From Heliopora coerulea (lineage: Eukaryota > Cnidaria > Anthozoa > Scleralcyonacea > Helioporidae), in NCBI GenBank assembly GCA_030142905.1, contig JASJOG010000063.1, positions 921,501 through 985,500 on the forward strand: 64,000 nucleotides of DNA, read 5' to 3'. This document shows, piece after piece, positions 12,801-23,107 of this stretch (positions are counted from its first letter, which is position 1; every line of letters begins with the position of its first letter). The notes under the pieces were generated by a model that saw nothing but the letters and a program-made list of their open reading frames with translations, did no database searches and was not told the origin of the DNA. Made by a program: the position numbers and the translations under genes.

Positions 12801-15800
12801 TTTTCTACTCCTCTTTCTTCTTACTAATATTTTTTTTATTTCAATGGTCTTCCTCTCCTTTCGCTCCATGTTCCACTCTCGTCATACTTCTTTCCTTGTT
12901 CTCGTTCTCGCTCATATTTCATGAAGTGGCGATGTTTTGCAGCTCCCAACCACAGCCGTGCCTTGGACAACGTGATGCGATATCGTCGTGAATTAAAGAC
13001 AGGTCTTGTAAAAAGGTTTGAACACGTTAAAGCAGAGGAAGACCAAAAATTGACTGAAGCTTACGCAAAGACCACGATGAACAAGTTATGCCGAGAGGAA
13101 CGCTTGCGGAAGGTGCGACTTTATACTTCACATATAGTTTGCTTTGCTTGGTAGGAAATTAACGATTTAGGGCTTTCATAGGGGTAATCATTAGCGAAAT
13201 TTGGTTTGGTGTTTTATAACTTTGATGGTGTTTATTAACTTATCGTGTAGCGCGTAGTGATTACGTAATTTATTCATTGATTAATCACTTACTTCATCCA
13301 TTCCTTCATATACAATAAAATTATGTCAATTTATCCCTCTTTTATCTTCTCACTCTACATTTCACAACGATCTACCTGTAGTTTCGAAGACATTTCCGCT
13401 TCCTGAAGTGTCGTTATATCACCAACCATCCGCTACTTGTGCTAAAACCAGCCAAAGAAGAAGTGGTTTTAGCTAAGCCGAAAATCGTCATCTTTCGAGA
13501 TTTCCTGCGAGATCCTGAGCTAGAGAAAATTAAAGATGTAGCGAGGCCTTATGTAAGTGTTATTTGACAAACTTTCTCGGGGGTAGATGACCAGAAATTT
13601 TGTGATTGTTTTACATTTTACTGCATGATTGCGTTATTGCGGGGCGATCCCGTGATAAAAACGATATAGAATAAACCGTAATTACATTGAGAAGGGTTGA
13701 TAAACGTCCGAGATTGAGATGAGAAAAAAATTTCTCCGTATACCAATAATTTTTGCAAAGTTTGTGGTTTTACTCTGCGAACGTTTCTCAATTTCTGATT
13801 GAATTTATGCTCCCTTGAAAGTATTGTTGTAGTATATTACAATAATGTATCCTTATGCGTTTTTTTGATTGCGGTTTTCCTCGCCTCATAACTGGACTAC
13901 AAAGAACGGCGTTATTCCTGACTGTTAGGGTCATTTATCATGCTCTGGTTTTTGTGAACGTAATCAGAAACTCCTGTAAGCGATGATACTCTACCTAGGG
14001 TTCATTAGAAAAGTTTGTTGTAAGCGAGAGGGTTATACAGTTACTCTGTCTTCTTCTTGACCCAAAACTCCATTCACAAGAGATTGTTTTTACTGGAACA
14101 TTTGGAAGTTCCATTTTAAGCGTGTCTGCCAGAGTTGTCCAGGGATTTTTGTTTTCTGCTGTTCTCACATTTAATCCTTGAAGAACAGCCAACATCATTG
14201 CCCGTCTAAATAAAGAACAGCCATTTATTTGTTGCTGAAATCCTAACGTCAATCAATTCAAATAGGCTCAAGCTACTTTCTTTTACCCAGCTAAAGCGCT
14301 CAGAAGCGTTTAATCTGAAGACTGGAAAGCTGGAAGAAGTATCTTACAGAATTAGTGAAAGGTAAATCTTATTTTTGTCTTTTACCGTTTCCAAAGCTTG
14401 TATGTACGTTGGATCACATGTTTGTGTCTGGAAACTTTTTAAATTGATTTTTGTATGAAATACTTTAGTACCTGGCTTCATGAAAGTGCTTCAGAAGCTG
14501 TTAAAACATTAAATCAAAGAGCGGAAGCTGTTACTGGGCTGACGGTGTCCACTGCCGAGGACTTACAGGTATAAAAGAGAGCAATGTATGATTCCTCATT
14601 TTAAAATACGTTTATGATAATGTAAATATCTGTCGTGGTAATTACTAAGCTTGCGTTTATTCAACTGTTTAGCATTTTCCGTGTACCATCAAACCAAGCA
14701 GCGCCTTACTTTTTATTGTTGTTGCTTAGCTGGTAAAATGTTAAAGTTCACCGACAAATACTATGGGTTTTATGACCCAGAAATTCAATCGGTTGGAGTG
14801 TAGAGCCAGAGTACCAAATATTGTTGATTGGATGGTCTTGTAGCTCAGTTGGTAGAGTGTTGGACTGGAGTATCAAAGGTTGTGGGTTGGATGGTCTTGT
14901 AGTTCAGTTGGTAGAGTGTTGGACTGGAGTATCAAAGGTTGTGGGTTGGATGATCTTGTAGTTCAGTTGGTAGAGTGTTGGACTGGAGTATTGATGGTTG
15001 CAGGTTAAATGGTCTTGTAGTTCAGTTGTTAAGGTGGTGGACTGAAGTATCAAAGGTTGTGGGTTGGATGGTCTTGTAGTTCAGTTGGTAGAGTGTTGGA
15101 CTGAAGTATCAAAGGTTGTGGGTTGGATGATCTTGTAGTTCAGTTGGTAGAGTGTTGGACTGGAGTATCGATGGTTGCAGGTTAAATGGTCTTGTAGTTC
15201 AGTTGTTAAGGTGGTGGACTGAAGTATCAAAGGTTGTGGGTTGGATGGTCTTGTAGTTCAGTTGGTAGAGTGTTGGACTGGAGTATCAAAGGTTGTGGGT
15301 TGGATGGTCTTGTAGTTCAGTTGGTAGAGTGTTGGACTGGAGTATCAAAGGTTGTGGGTTGGATGATCTTGTAGTTCAGTTGGTAGAGTGTTGGACTGGA
15401 GTATCGATGGTTGCAGGTTAAATGGTCTTGTAGTTCAGTTGTTAAGGTGGTGGACTGAAGTATCAAAGGTTGTGGGTTGGATGGTCTTGTAGTTCAGTTG
15501 GTAGAGTGTTAGACTGGAGTATCAAAGGTTGTGGGTTGGATGGTCTTGTAGTTCAGTTGGTAGAGTGTTGGACTGGAGTATCAAAGGTTGTGGGTTGGAT
15601 GATCTTGTAGTTCAGTTGGTAGAGTGTTGGACTGGAGTATCGATGGTTGCAGGTTAAATGGTCTTGTAGTTCAGTTGTTAAGGTGGTGGACTGAAGTATC
15701 AAAGGTTGTGGGTTGGATGGTCTTGTAGTTCAGTTGGTAGAGTGTTGGACTGGAGTATCGATGGTTGCAGGTTAAATGGTCTTGTAGTTCAGTTGTTAAG

Positions 15801-18800
15801 GTGGTGGACTGAAGTATCAAAGGTTGTGGGTTGGATGGTCTTGTAGTTCAGTTGGTAGAGTGTTGGACTGGAGTATCAAAGGTTGTGGGTTGGATGGTCT
15901 TGTAGTTCAGTTGGTAGAGTGTTGGACTGGAGTATCAAAGGTTGTGGGTTGGATGATCTTGTAGTTCAATTGGTAGAGTGTTGGACTGGAGTATCAAAGG
16001 TTGTGGGTTGGATGATCTTGTAGTTCAGTTGGTAGAGTGTTGGACTGAAGTATCAAAGGTTGTGGGTTGGATGGTCTTGTAGTTCAGTTGGTAGAGTGTT
16101 GGACTGGAGTATCAAAGGTTGTGGGTTGGATGGTCTTGTAGTTAAATTGGTAGAGTGTTGAACCGGAGTATCAAAGGTTGTAGGTTGGATGTTCTTGTTG
16201 CTCGAAATGATATAGTGTTGGACTGAAGTATTAAAGGTTGTGGGTTGGATGGTCTTGTAGTTCAATTGGTAGAGTGTTGAACCGGAGTATCAAAGGTTGT
16301 GGGTTGGATGGTCTTGTAGTTCGAAATGATATAGTGTTGGACTGAAGTATTAAAGGTTGTGGGTTGGATGGTCTTGTAGTTCAATTGGTAGAGTGTTGAA
16401 CCGGAGTATCAAAGGTTGTAGGTTGGATGGTCTTGTAGTTCGAAATGATATAGTGTTGGACTGAAGTATGAAAGGTTGTGGGTTGGATGGTCTTATAGTT
16501 CAGTTGGTAGAGTTTTGAAGTGGAGTATCAAAAGTTCTAGGTATAAAGGTTGTAGTACAGTTCACAGAATGTTGGACTGGAATCAAAAATATTTGTGGTT
16601 GTATGATCTGTTCGTGAGAAGAGACTCCAATAGATGGTTAGTCAATGCAATCAATTCTTCGTTCATTTCCTTCTAGGTAGCCAACTATGGACTGGGAGGC
16701 CAGTACGAAGAACACCATGATCACGGAGTAAGTAGAATCTTTGACAAACATATATGGCAATGGTTTGAACGAATACAAATATTTTGTAATTCGCTCAGAT
16801 AACAGGTAGTACTACAGATCGAAGCGGACATAACACTGTTCACTCTTCTCGGCCTTACCCACCAAATAAGCTTTCCGCGCTTTGTAAACCAGCTCTGAGC
16901 TGCGGTTGTTAAAAGCGTAGATAACTTCATGGCCTGTGGATAAAGTCTTTTTGGTCTAACGTAAATTACAAACGTTTATAATCCTTTTTAAAATCGCGTT
17001 TTGTAAAACATGCAAACGGTTATTCATATATTAAAAACACTTCAGTGTTTTGCATGCTCCCCTGAAGTTTTTATTACTGTTGCGGCCCACCAAGCCTCCC
17101 TCCCTCCCTCCGAGTGGCCAAAATGACCTCCCCATCGACATATCCTATGAACACCCTTGTGAATGCTTAGGAAGTACAGAGGCGCAGTTAACCCATTTTA
17201 ATTGGGAGAGCGGGGGGGGGGGGGCGTCCAGCTTAATTTTCCTGAACATTGTCTACTTTCAAAAATTGCCCGGATTCACTTTGGCGCACATTCAGGCCAT
17301 CTGTGGTGTACCGTCGCTTCCTCAACCCCCCTAATACGTAAATTAAATATAAACCAGTAACTGAAGGGGATTTTGACCTACTTTACCTCACCAAGTTTTT
17401 CCTGAATCACAATCTATTTTTTGCCCGGATTTTCTATTTTTTCGCAAACTTTGAGGGTGTCACACCTCCTCCCCATGAACTACGCCGCTGAGGAAGTATC
17501 TGCCGGTTACGTTATTCAGGCTTTGGTGACAATCTTCTTGGGTCAGTTCTTGAACACTCGAAACTGACGGGGAAATTAGGAATAGTGATTTTGAATACCG
17601 AACAAGGAACACAACGTGAACCAGAGGGGTTGTAGACAAGGCCGGTCCAATGGTAGAGAACCTTGGAGAAAAACAGCACGAAATATTAATGAAAATGTCG
17701 ACCAGTGACTTCAGAGGCAGGCGAGAAACGACCGGGATGTTGAGTAGTATAAAACGAAATATAAACCGAAAACTGTCATTTCGAGAACCCCAGATATCAG
17801 TCAATATAAATAAGACGACAGAAATTCAAATGATAGTACACTGGCGGTCAAAAAGAATCGATCACACAGAAGCTAAAGATGGTGACGCCATAAACATTGT
17901 AACAAATCTTATCATGACAAGTAATTACACAGAAAACAAACAGAAAACAAATCTTAAAATTTAGTGGCTCATCCACGAGCTTTGATCACTGCTTTACACC
18001 TTCGAGGCATGCTATTTATTAAAATAATTAGCTTATCTAATGGAAAGCCTTGCCATGCAGCTTTTACAGCACTCCAAAGTTCTGTGACATTGGTGGGGTT
18101 TTGCTCTTGGACCATTGTCTTAAGTTGGTCCCATAGATTCTCAATAGAGTTGAGATCGGGTGACTGTGCTGGCCATTCTACAACAGTTATGCCCTCTTCT
18201 TTAAACCATCCTTTGACAAGGCGGGAAGTGTGACAAGTTGCATTGTCCTGCTGGAATATCCAACCATCGGGTATGGTCAGCATGTGTGTGGTTGGAATAA
18301 GCGAATTTTCTTGGAGATCAATTTATCGTTCCCCATTGCGCTTTCCATCTATCTTAGAAAGACAGCCAACACCTCCTGCATTTATGCAGCCCCATACCAT
18401 GATGCCGCCACCTCCATGTTTGACAGTTGTCTGAATGCAGCTTTCCTTTAGTTCTTCGCCAGCCATTCTTCTGACATACACACGCCCATCACTCCTATGA
18501 AGTAGTTCGTTGGTTTTGCATTGCCCTTATTATCTTCGGCTTCACAACGGGTTACGACGCCTATTACACCTCGCTTCGCCTCGGGTTCGCCCTCGGCTTA
18601 CCTCAGGTATCGCCTAGAGTGACAACTATGGTCTTTTCATTCTTTTTTATTTCAGTACCCAAATTCGCCGCTCTCCAACCACGTGAATGGAAACAGAATT
18701 GCGACATTACTGCTTTACGTAAGTGAAATTTTGCTGGCTAATTCACAAAGAAGACGGAATTAATGTAGTCTAAACTTCACAGTGGTGAAGTATTGTGAAG

Positions 18801-21674
18801 TAAAGTAACGTGTCTTTATTTATACTGAACAGACTTATCAGTTACCTAAGTTGTTCTCCCTAGAGGTCCAGTAAGAGCCACCCCTCATGGGTCCAGTGTT
18901 ACTACAGGGGGAAACCGGAGTACCTGGAGAAAACCTGCGATGGTTGGTAGAGACAAACTGGACAGCACTCTTCTCAAATTCTAACTGTTGGCGTGTTATC
19001 CCTGGTGACATTGTCGCCTAAACCCCAACGATTTTTTCCAAAAAAGTTATCAAGTAAATAAAATACTTAATTTTCGAGTCCCAGTCCCCACACGGTTACC
19101 TGGTCTCAGTGGTTCCGTCTTAGTGCCGACTGTAAATAAGTACTCTTTTATGACATACATGACTCGATATCGTCTAGCTTTCAAGTGTGCCTTACGGCGG
19201 TGGAACAGCGTTTACCAAGCTGAAGACCTACGTTAGGCCAGACAAGGTAAGCGTGTTTTAGCCGCTGATCTCTAGAGAAGACTGGATCGAGCATCTCATG
19301 TTGATAAAATTAAGCCAGAAGTGGACCAACTGTGCGGCTTCTGAATGGTCGGGATGGGATTTCTGTTGATAAATTGTCTTTTGACAGACGAAGTCGCTCA
19401 GTTTTGCCCTTTAGAGGATCAGGAAATATTTTTGAAAGTTCTGGGCAAAAACATTTACCATGACTTTGATCCCTTAGCAATGGCACGGGTCAAATTTCGC
19501 TGGTTTCATTTTCTGGACCTTTCAAACAATAGGATGCTTGATCCAGTCTTTTCTAGAGATCGGTGGTTTTAGCAGTCTTGGACAGTTGGTGAAGAAGCGC
19601 GAAGTGAATTAATGAACTGAAAATCCTTTGCGAGAATCCAGCGAGATCTGTTTCAAAGTTGCAACCTTAAACTGTGCGGCCGGCTTCAAACCAGTTCAAT
19701 GTATTCTACCGTTTGAGAAAGGTTGCTCAGTGTCGTTTTTCATGTGGATTCAGGAGAGTGCGATCGAATAACCTTTGGGATCCAAAACATTCGTCTTGAA
19801 TCTTGACCCTGCAGTAGTAAAAATCAATGTATATTAAATTACAGTAACCCCAATGCACCATCATCTCGTCAAAGATGGAGCGACATTTTATTTATTTGCC
19901 ATGTTGCTTGGTCACTGAAGGTGACATCAAATGCCTCACTCCTCACCCGGATCGATACCTTTTGTACTAACACGTTGTGTAGCTGAAACCCTCATAAAAT
20001 AGCAGGTATGGAATTCTGAATCAAGAAAACGTACTTGTTCGTGAGTAGAGGGAAATATGAAGTGATTTTTGACCAATTACCATGCAGGATTTTCGATAAT
20101 CACCTGTGTAATTATACTAAACTATATTACTAACTGAAGTTCGTTGGTTTTGCATTCTCCACGTAGGGTGATGCAGTATTTTGGTACAACGTGAAGAGAT
20201 CAGGTCTGGGGGATAACTCTACATATCATGCAGCGTGCCCAGTGTTAACTGGGGTAAAGTGGGGTAAGGTTGAAATATAAAAATCATTTTGTAAACATTT
20301 CCAAGCTACCACGAAATATTAAAAGATTTGGAATAATTTTTATTTTGGAGGGGATGGGATATGGTGGGATAGAATATGGTGGGATAGATAGGAACGAGAG
20401 GTTCACGTTGGGCGAACTTTGAGTCCGAAACAAGGCCCCCGACACAAATTTTAAAGTGGAGGGGCCAAACTTTGGGGTACCTTTTGAAAAAATTTTCAGA
20501 TACGTTTCCGATGTAAATACCTTAGTTTGTTCATTTAGTTTAATACTCGCAGAAATTACTTTCCAAAGAAACGAGTTTAATCCAAAGAAACTTGCTCTTA
20601 ATCAGAGGAAACAATGTACAAATAAAACAAAAGATACATATGAAGTAAATAAATAGCTATGATTCATCAGGCAAAATCTTCTGGAGTAAACTTCCCAAAC
20701 AGTCTATATCTATCGTCCGATTTACCGATAAATTCATTTCCCACATTGGAAAAAAAGTGGTGGGGCCGTGGCCCCCTGGCCCCCCCTTTGTCGGGGGGCC
20801 TGCGAAAGTGGAAATGAAGTTGGTTGGTAGCCAGAACATCTTACTCAGCTTTTTATCTCGTCGTCGTCGCAGTGCTTCCTGGGCCAAAATTTGGCAGAAC
20901 TCTAACTTGTCTTTTTTATCGACTCATCTTACGGTCAAAAACAATGGGAAAGCTTGATATGCTCATGATTGTGTTTGAAGTAGAAACTGGCCTCATCTGG
21001 TCACTAGAATGTCCCTCATGGGTTCTATCCTATTTGGCTGGGATAGAACCCACGTCCTTGGAAAACTAGTTCAGAATACTCTACCGGTTGAGCTACGAAG
21101 GCAGTAGCTGCTGTGTTTGCTGCGAATTCTGTCCATGTATGGTGGTAACGCTGCTGAAGTTAATAGACTATATAGATAATATTAATCAATTCCACTTTAA
21201 ATCAGCGATAACGCTAGAAGAGTTATTTTGGAGTGAGAACTTAGAAGAGGAAGTTCTCTTCAAGGTGCAACCAAGACCTGTTGTGAAAAAGGGATCCGAT
21301 CATCAGGGCCTTTCAACGAAACTCACCACCGACCAAGCATCGAAAACCCTTGTCGGTTGACTGGGTTGGAGTTCTGTGAATATGACGTTGGTGATGTCGT
21401 TTAAGTTAGTTAGTTAGCGGGATATTATACAAATGACATTCGACGCGTTCATTCATGATCATTTAAACACATTAGCACTGTAACTTATGGTAAGAAATCA
21501 AGACTGGGATCTTATGCTTCAGCATATCAAACTTACATACACTTCTCGCTCATATTCTTTGTGTTAACATCTTTTCTAGCTAATTCTTTCTTTTCTTTTT
21601 CAGTGGCAAACAAATGGTTTCACGCACACGGGCAGGAATTTAGGAGACCTTGCGCTTTAAATCAAAACCTTTAA
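9809..21674 (+). CDS. P4HA: Prolyl 4-hydroxylase subunit alpha, 13 exons, complete
   Basis: Exons: 9809-10139, 10938-11078, 11724-11914, 12146-12197, 12943-13112, 13382-13552, 14291-14361, 14469-14568, 16677-16727, 18656-18718, 19178-19246, 20167-20263, 21604-21674. All phases agree and give 525 aa (human about 534). It is an ER-lumen Fe(II)/2-oxoglutarate dioxygenase that hydroxylates X-Pro-Gly prolines of collagen in an alpha2beta2 complex with PDI. Visible: signal peptide (residues 1-20), N-terminal dimerisation helices, a TPR-like peptide-binding region (about 155-250), and the catalytic double-stranded beta helix. Iron ligands are H422 and D424 in YEEHHDH and H491 in YHAACPV; K501 (GVKW) should bind 2-oxoglutarate. 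The end, KWFHAHGQEFRRPC, matches the family C-terminus. It has no KDEL, as expected, since PDI retains it. The exon 7 acceptor is taken after tttacccag because that restores the family alignment. Confidence 0.96.
10505..10565 (-). repeat. Short dispersed repeat (AGTAAAAT family), reversed copy
   Basis: The reverse complement reads through GACGAGCAAGATCATTTGGC and GGCAGAGTAAAATCAT, matching the family seen on the plus strand at 23722, 32849, 33460 and 43048. It lies in P4HA intron 1. No coding capacity. Confidence 0.5.
10655..10905. mobile_element. MITE-like foldback with telomere-like core
   Basis: Imperfect arms (about 10655-10740 and 10807-10900) pair over blocks such as TTCTAAATTTTAGAAT with ATTCTAAAATTT, GCGTAGCCAGATTATAATCT with AGATTACAATCTGCCTACG, and GTTCCAC with GTGGAAC. 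The loop (about 10741-10780) holds CCTAACCCTAA-type telomere-like repeats. No ORF, so it is nonautonomous. It lies in P4HA intron 1. Confidence 0.65.
11229..11440 (+). repeat. GGTGAT/GGTAGT microsatellite in P4HA intron 2
   Basis: Degenerate hexamer and trinucleotide repeat of TGG, GGTGAT and GGTAAT units. ORFs predicted on the opposite strand (Thr/Ile-rich) are artefacts of this repeat. Confidence 0.85.
12238..12375 (+). repeat. TTG trinucleotide repeat in P4HA intron 4
   Basis: Long TTG/CTG-interrupted repeat. It creates poly-Leu and poly-Val pseudo-ORFs in two frames that are not genes. It is followed by pyrimidine-rich sequence. Confidence 0.9.
12726..12806 (+). repeat. 20-bp pyrimidine minisatellite, about 4 copies
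   Basis: Unit CTACCCCTCTTCTTCTCTTT repeats about four times, upstream of the exon 5 acceptor of P4HA (exon starts at 12943). It could act as an extended polypyrimidine region, but that is inference. Confidence 0.85.
13995..14252 (-). other. Unassigned 85-codon ORF in P4HA intron 6
   Basis: This antisense ORF is complete from ATG to stop but matches no family I recognise and has no splice or promoter context. It may be a decayed mobile-element fragment or chance. It is recorded because it fills most of intron 6. Confidence 0.15.
14831..16545 (+). repeat. Tandem array of 59-bp tRNA-like monomers (about 28 copies) in P4HA intron 8
   Basis: Each unit resembles the body of a tRNA: an A-box-like TAGCTCAGTTGG (mostly decayed to TAGTTCAGTTGG), GTAGAGTGTTGGACTGGAGT, then a degenerate B-box region GGTTGTGGGTTGGAT. 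Acceptor stems are missing. Variants alternate: A units (tcAAAGGTTGTGGGTT), B units (CGATGGTTGCAGGTTAA, beginning GATGATC) and C units (GTTGTTAAGGTGGTGGACTGAAG), giving a 236-bp higher-order A-A-B-C repeat over about 14891-15720. The 3' end (about 16140-16500) instead alternates two diverged units (CAATTGG...GAACCGG and TCGAAATGATATAG) with a 118-bp period. The array fills most of the 2.1-kb intron. Confidence 0.9.
17969..18515 (-). pseudogene. Tc1/mariner transposase fragment, 5'-truncated, with stop codon
   Basis: Reading on the minus strand, the fragment starts near RSDGRVYVRRMAGEE, passes VKHGGGGIMVWGC, meets an in-frame TAA after DGKRNGER, and continues to the C-terminal DDE domain with WIFQQDNATCHTS (second catalytic Asp) and EWPAQSPDLNSIENLWDQLK (Glu in the DD34E position). 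It ends in an intact TAG-type stop near 17969. The N-terminal DNA-binding HTH domains and the first Asp region are missing, and I see no terminal inverted repeats. It is a dead element in P4HA intron 9, opposite to the host gene. Confidence 0.88.
18815..18985 (-). mobile_element. tRNA-derived SINE (family A), truncated
   Basis: The body segment, with CCTAGAGGTCCAGTAAG, CAGTGTTACTACAG and GAAACCGGAGTACC on the plus strand, is the reverse complement of the copies at 24140 and 39300. The tRNA-like head is missing. It lies in P4HA intron 10. Confidence 0.7.
19258..19574. mobile_element. Foldback/MITE element in P4HA intron 11
   Basis: Arms of about 35 bp: GATCTCTAGAGAAGACTGG-ATCGAGCATC near 19268-19297 pairs with GATGCTTGATCCAGTCTTTTCTAGAGATC near 19533-19562. 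A 75-codon ORF inside has no similarity. Nonautonomous. Confidence 0.6.
20330..20860. other. G/C-skewed low-complexity intronic sequence, P4HA intron 12
   Basis: GGGATATGGTGGGATAG-type repeats at about 20345-20390 and a G/C-rich block around 20757-20812 (runs of GGCCCCC and CCCCCC). There is no gene. It may be remnants of a repeat copy; I cannot name the family. Confidence 0.35.
20990..21110 (-). repeat. tRNA-like sequence (SINE head), minus strand
   Basis: The reverse complement reads TTCGTAGCTCAACCGGTAGAG (A-box) and later GACGTGGGTTCTATCCC (B-box), the spacing of a tRNA. The 5' and 3' ends do not pair as an acceptor stem, so I treat it as a tRNA-derived repeat in P4HA intron 12, not a tRNA gene. 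Confidence 0.6.
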
Positions 21675-21912
21675 TATTTACACGTCATTAGGGACCTAAA
21701 GAAACTTGAACTGTACCGAAGAATCTCTATGACTTAACAACCAGTGGAAAGTAAAAACTGGTTCTAATTACTAAGTCTTAAAAACTACAAGGATAACCAC
21801 TACGAAACTCATGGAGGAAAATCATGTTTCAACGTCAAGTGTACTAAGGACTTTGTGTTTCACTCTTTTGGATGAATCTTAATAGTGTTCATTTTTTATC
21901 CCCAAGAAATGT

Positions 21913-22475
21913 TCAAAGAATGATTTGGCTGCCTGAATTTTGCCTGAGTTCAGGATTGCCAGGGAAGAACTTGAAACTGGAACTCGCTAGGTACGTTTGC
22001 GCAGCAAGTTCTGGCAAGCTCATCTGGAATTCATCCTTTGGTTCATCCTTTGGTTCATCCTTTGGTTCATCCTTTGGTTCATCCTTTGGTGGACTTTCCA
22101 TCCTGGGCGCCGTCAACTGTTTTCCAAGATCAGCAGCCAACTGTCCACATGGACTCGGGGATATTTATGGTTGATCGCCGGCCAATCATCGAAGGTGACC
22201 AGTAAACTACTAGGGAAGATCTCGTCGCAATGCCACCTCCAACATGTTTGTAACCTGAGAAACCTTTCACGAGATAAATATCCGAATTGCTGGAATATTT
22301 CTAGCATGTGTTTTGGGCATAGTTGAAGATCTTGTTCTTCAAGTGTTTCCAGGCGCCCACCTTGAAGAAAGTGTATGGTGGGTAGCCGTTGGTGTATGTC
22401 TGGGTTAACCTCTTGGCCTCTGCATCCTACTGATTGATTCGACTTCCGTTGAGGTGACTACTGTTCATGCCATTT
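21913..22475 (-). pseudogene. ENDOD1-like DNA/RNA non-specific endonuclease pseudogene
   Basis: Read on the minus strand this is a diverged paralogue of the exon at 28396-29048. It preserves the SSHLNGS catalytic-His region, QTYTNGYPPYTFFKVGAW (intact copy: HTHTNGYPQFYAFNNGVW), KIFNYAQNTC, ESMWTVGC and FKFFPGNPEL. It is broken by at least two in-frame stops (after NTC and after TVGC) and by a frameshift within a 12-bp repeat that expands a D-E-P-K motif where the paralogue has NNEPKG. It cannot make a functional nuclease. Confidence 0.72.
22027..22088 (+). repeat. 12-bp tandem repeat, 5 copies
   Basis: TTCATCCTTTGG is repeated five times without interruption. On the minus strand it encodes PKDE repeats inside the nuclease pseudogene. 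Confidence 0.92.
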
Positions 22476-22512
22476 CTCTCGTTATGAGCAGCATTCAGAT
22501 CTCTAAATTTAT

Positions 22513-22533
22513 TAATATATATATATATATATA
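22513..22533. repeat. TA microsatellite
   Basis: Simple (TA)n run between the nuclease pseudogene and the small gene at 22710. Confidence 0.85.
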
Positions 22534-22645
22534 ATTATAAGTAATAGCATGGCATTCAGGTCGATTAGTGATTAAATGTACCCGAAAGCCTCGAGAGGTT
22601 TAGTAAAAGTCCCGAGGCGCGCATATTTTATGGTTCCCGTATATG

Positions 22646-22653
22646 TATATAAG
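22646..22653 (+). promoter_or_regulatory. TATA box of the small Crypton-like gene
   Basis: TATATAAG lies 57 nt before the ATG at 22710, which gives a transcription start near 22678. Together with the poly(A) signal at 23041 it defines a compact transcription unit of about 390 nt. Confidence 0.45.
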
Positions 22654-22709
22654 ATGGATGAGTCTCGTATTTGGCAGTAGAAGTTGAGCGAAGTTTTTAG
22701 TTCGCGTAT

Positions 22710-22985
22710 ATGTCGGGAAAGCGCTTTAGTTTCGTTGAACAAAAAAATGTTGAGGCCACACGGGAAGGAAATATTCCGGCCAATACTAAAAGACATACAC
22801 TATGGAGCACTAACTGTTACATGAAATGGGCCGAAGCAAGAGAGACGGAGTTTCGAGATTTTGAACCAGAAGACGCAAGATTTCGAACAATTCCAAAGTT
22901 GGAAAACATTACTGTCGATGAAATCAACTACTGGCTAAGTAGATTTGCTTTAGAAGTTAGGAAACGGGATGGTAGTCATAATTAA
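22710..22985 (+). CDS. Small Crypton/DUF3504-like protein (ZMYM/KIAA1958-type N-terminal module)
   Basis: Intronless ORF of 91 aa. The stretch NTKRHTLWSTNCYMKWAEAR followed by ITVDEINYWLSRFALEVRKRDG matches the N-terminal module of tyrosine-recombinase-derived proteins of the Crypton/DUF3504 group (KIAA1958, ZMYM, QRICH1 relatives), where N-T-x-R...W and L-N-Y-W-L-x-x-F-x-x-E-V-R are typical. In those proteins the chain continues with a PYPP-like segment into the catalytic domain; here it ends in TAA just after KRDGSHN, so no recombinase domain is present. A TATA box (22646) and AATAAA (23041) flank it, so it may be an expressed mini-gene, a DNA-binding-only derivative or a truncated pseudogene. 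The family assignment is from remembered motifs. Confidence 0.6.
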   Translation: MSGKRFSFVEQKNVEATREGNIPANTKRHTLWSTNCYMKWAEARETEFRDFEPEDARFRTIPKLENITVDEINYWLSRFALEVRKRDGSHN

Positions 22986-23040
22986 TATCTGAGGTCTTTT
23001 GCAAGGAGCAAATGTTCAGACTGTAAACATTAACATTGTG

Positions 23041-23046
23041 AATAAA
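23041..23046 (+). terminator. Poly(A) signal of the small Crypton-like gene
   Basis: AATAAA lies 56 nt after the stop codon and is followed by a T/G-rich stretch (TGTTGTCTTTTGTG), as expected for a cleavage and polyadenylation site. Confidence 0.5.
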
Positions 23047-23107
23047 TGATATGAAGTGTTGTCTTTTGTGAGTTAATTGAAGATCAATATAGGAGGTTAT
23101 GCATATA

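Noticed and set aside
14831..16545. CRISPR-like array or tRNA gene cluster
   Set aside because: The units are contiguous with no variable spacers, the genome is eukaryotic, and the tRNA-like units lack acceptor stems and have decayed promoter boxes.
19345..19572. 75-codon ORF in P4HA intron 11
   Set aside because: It lies within the foldback element and ends in one of its arms.
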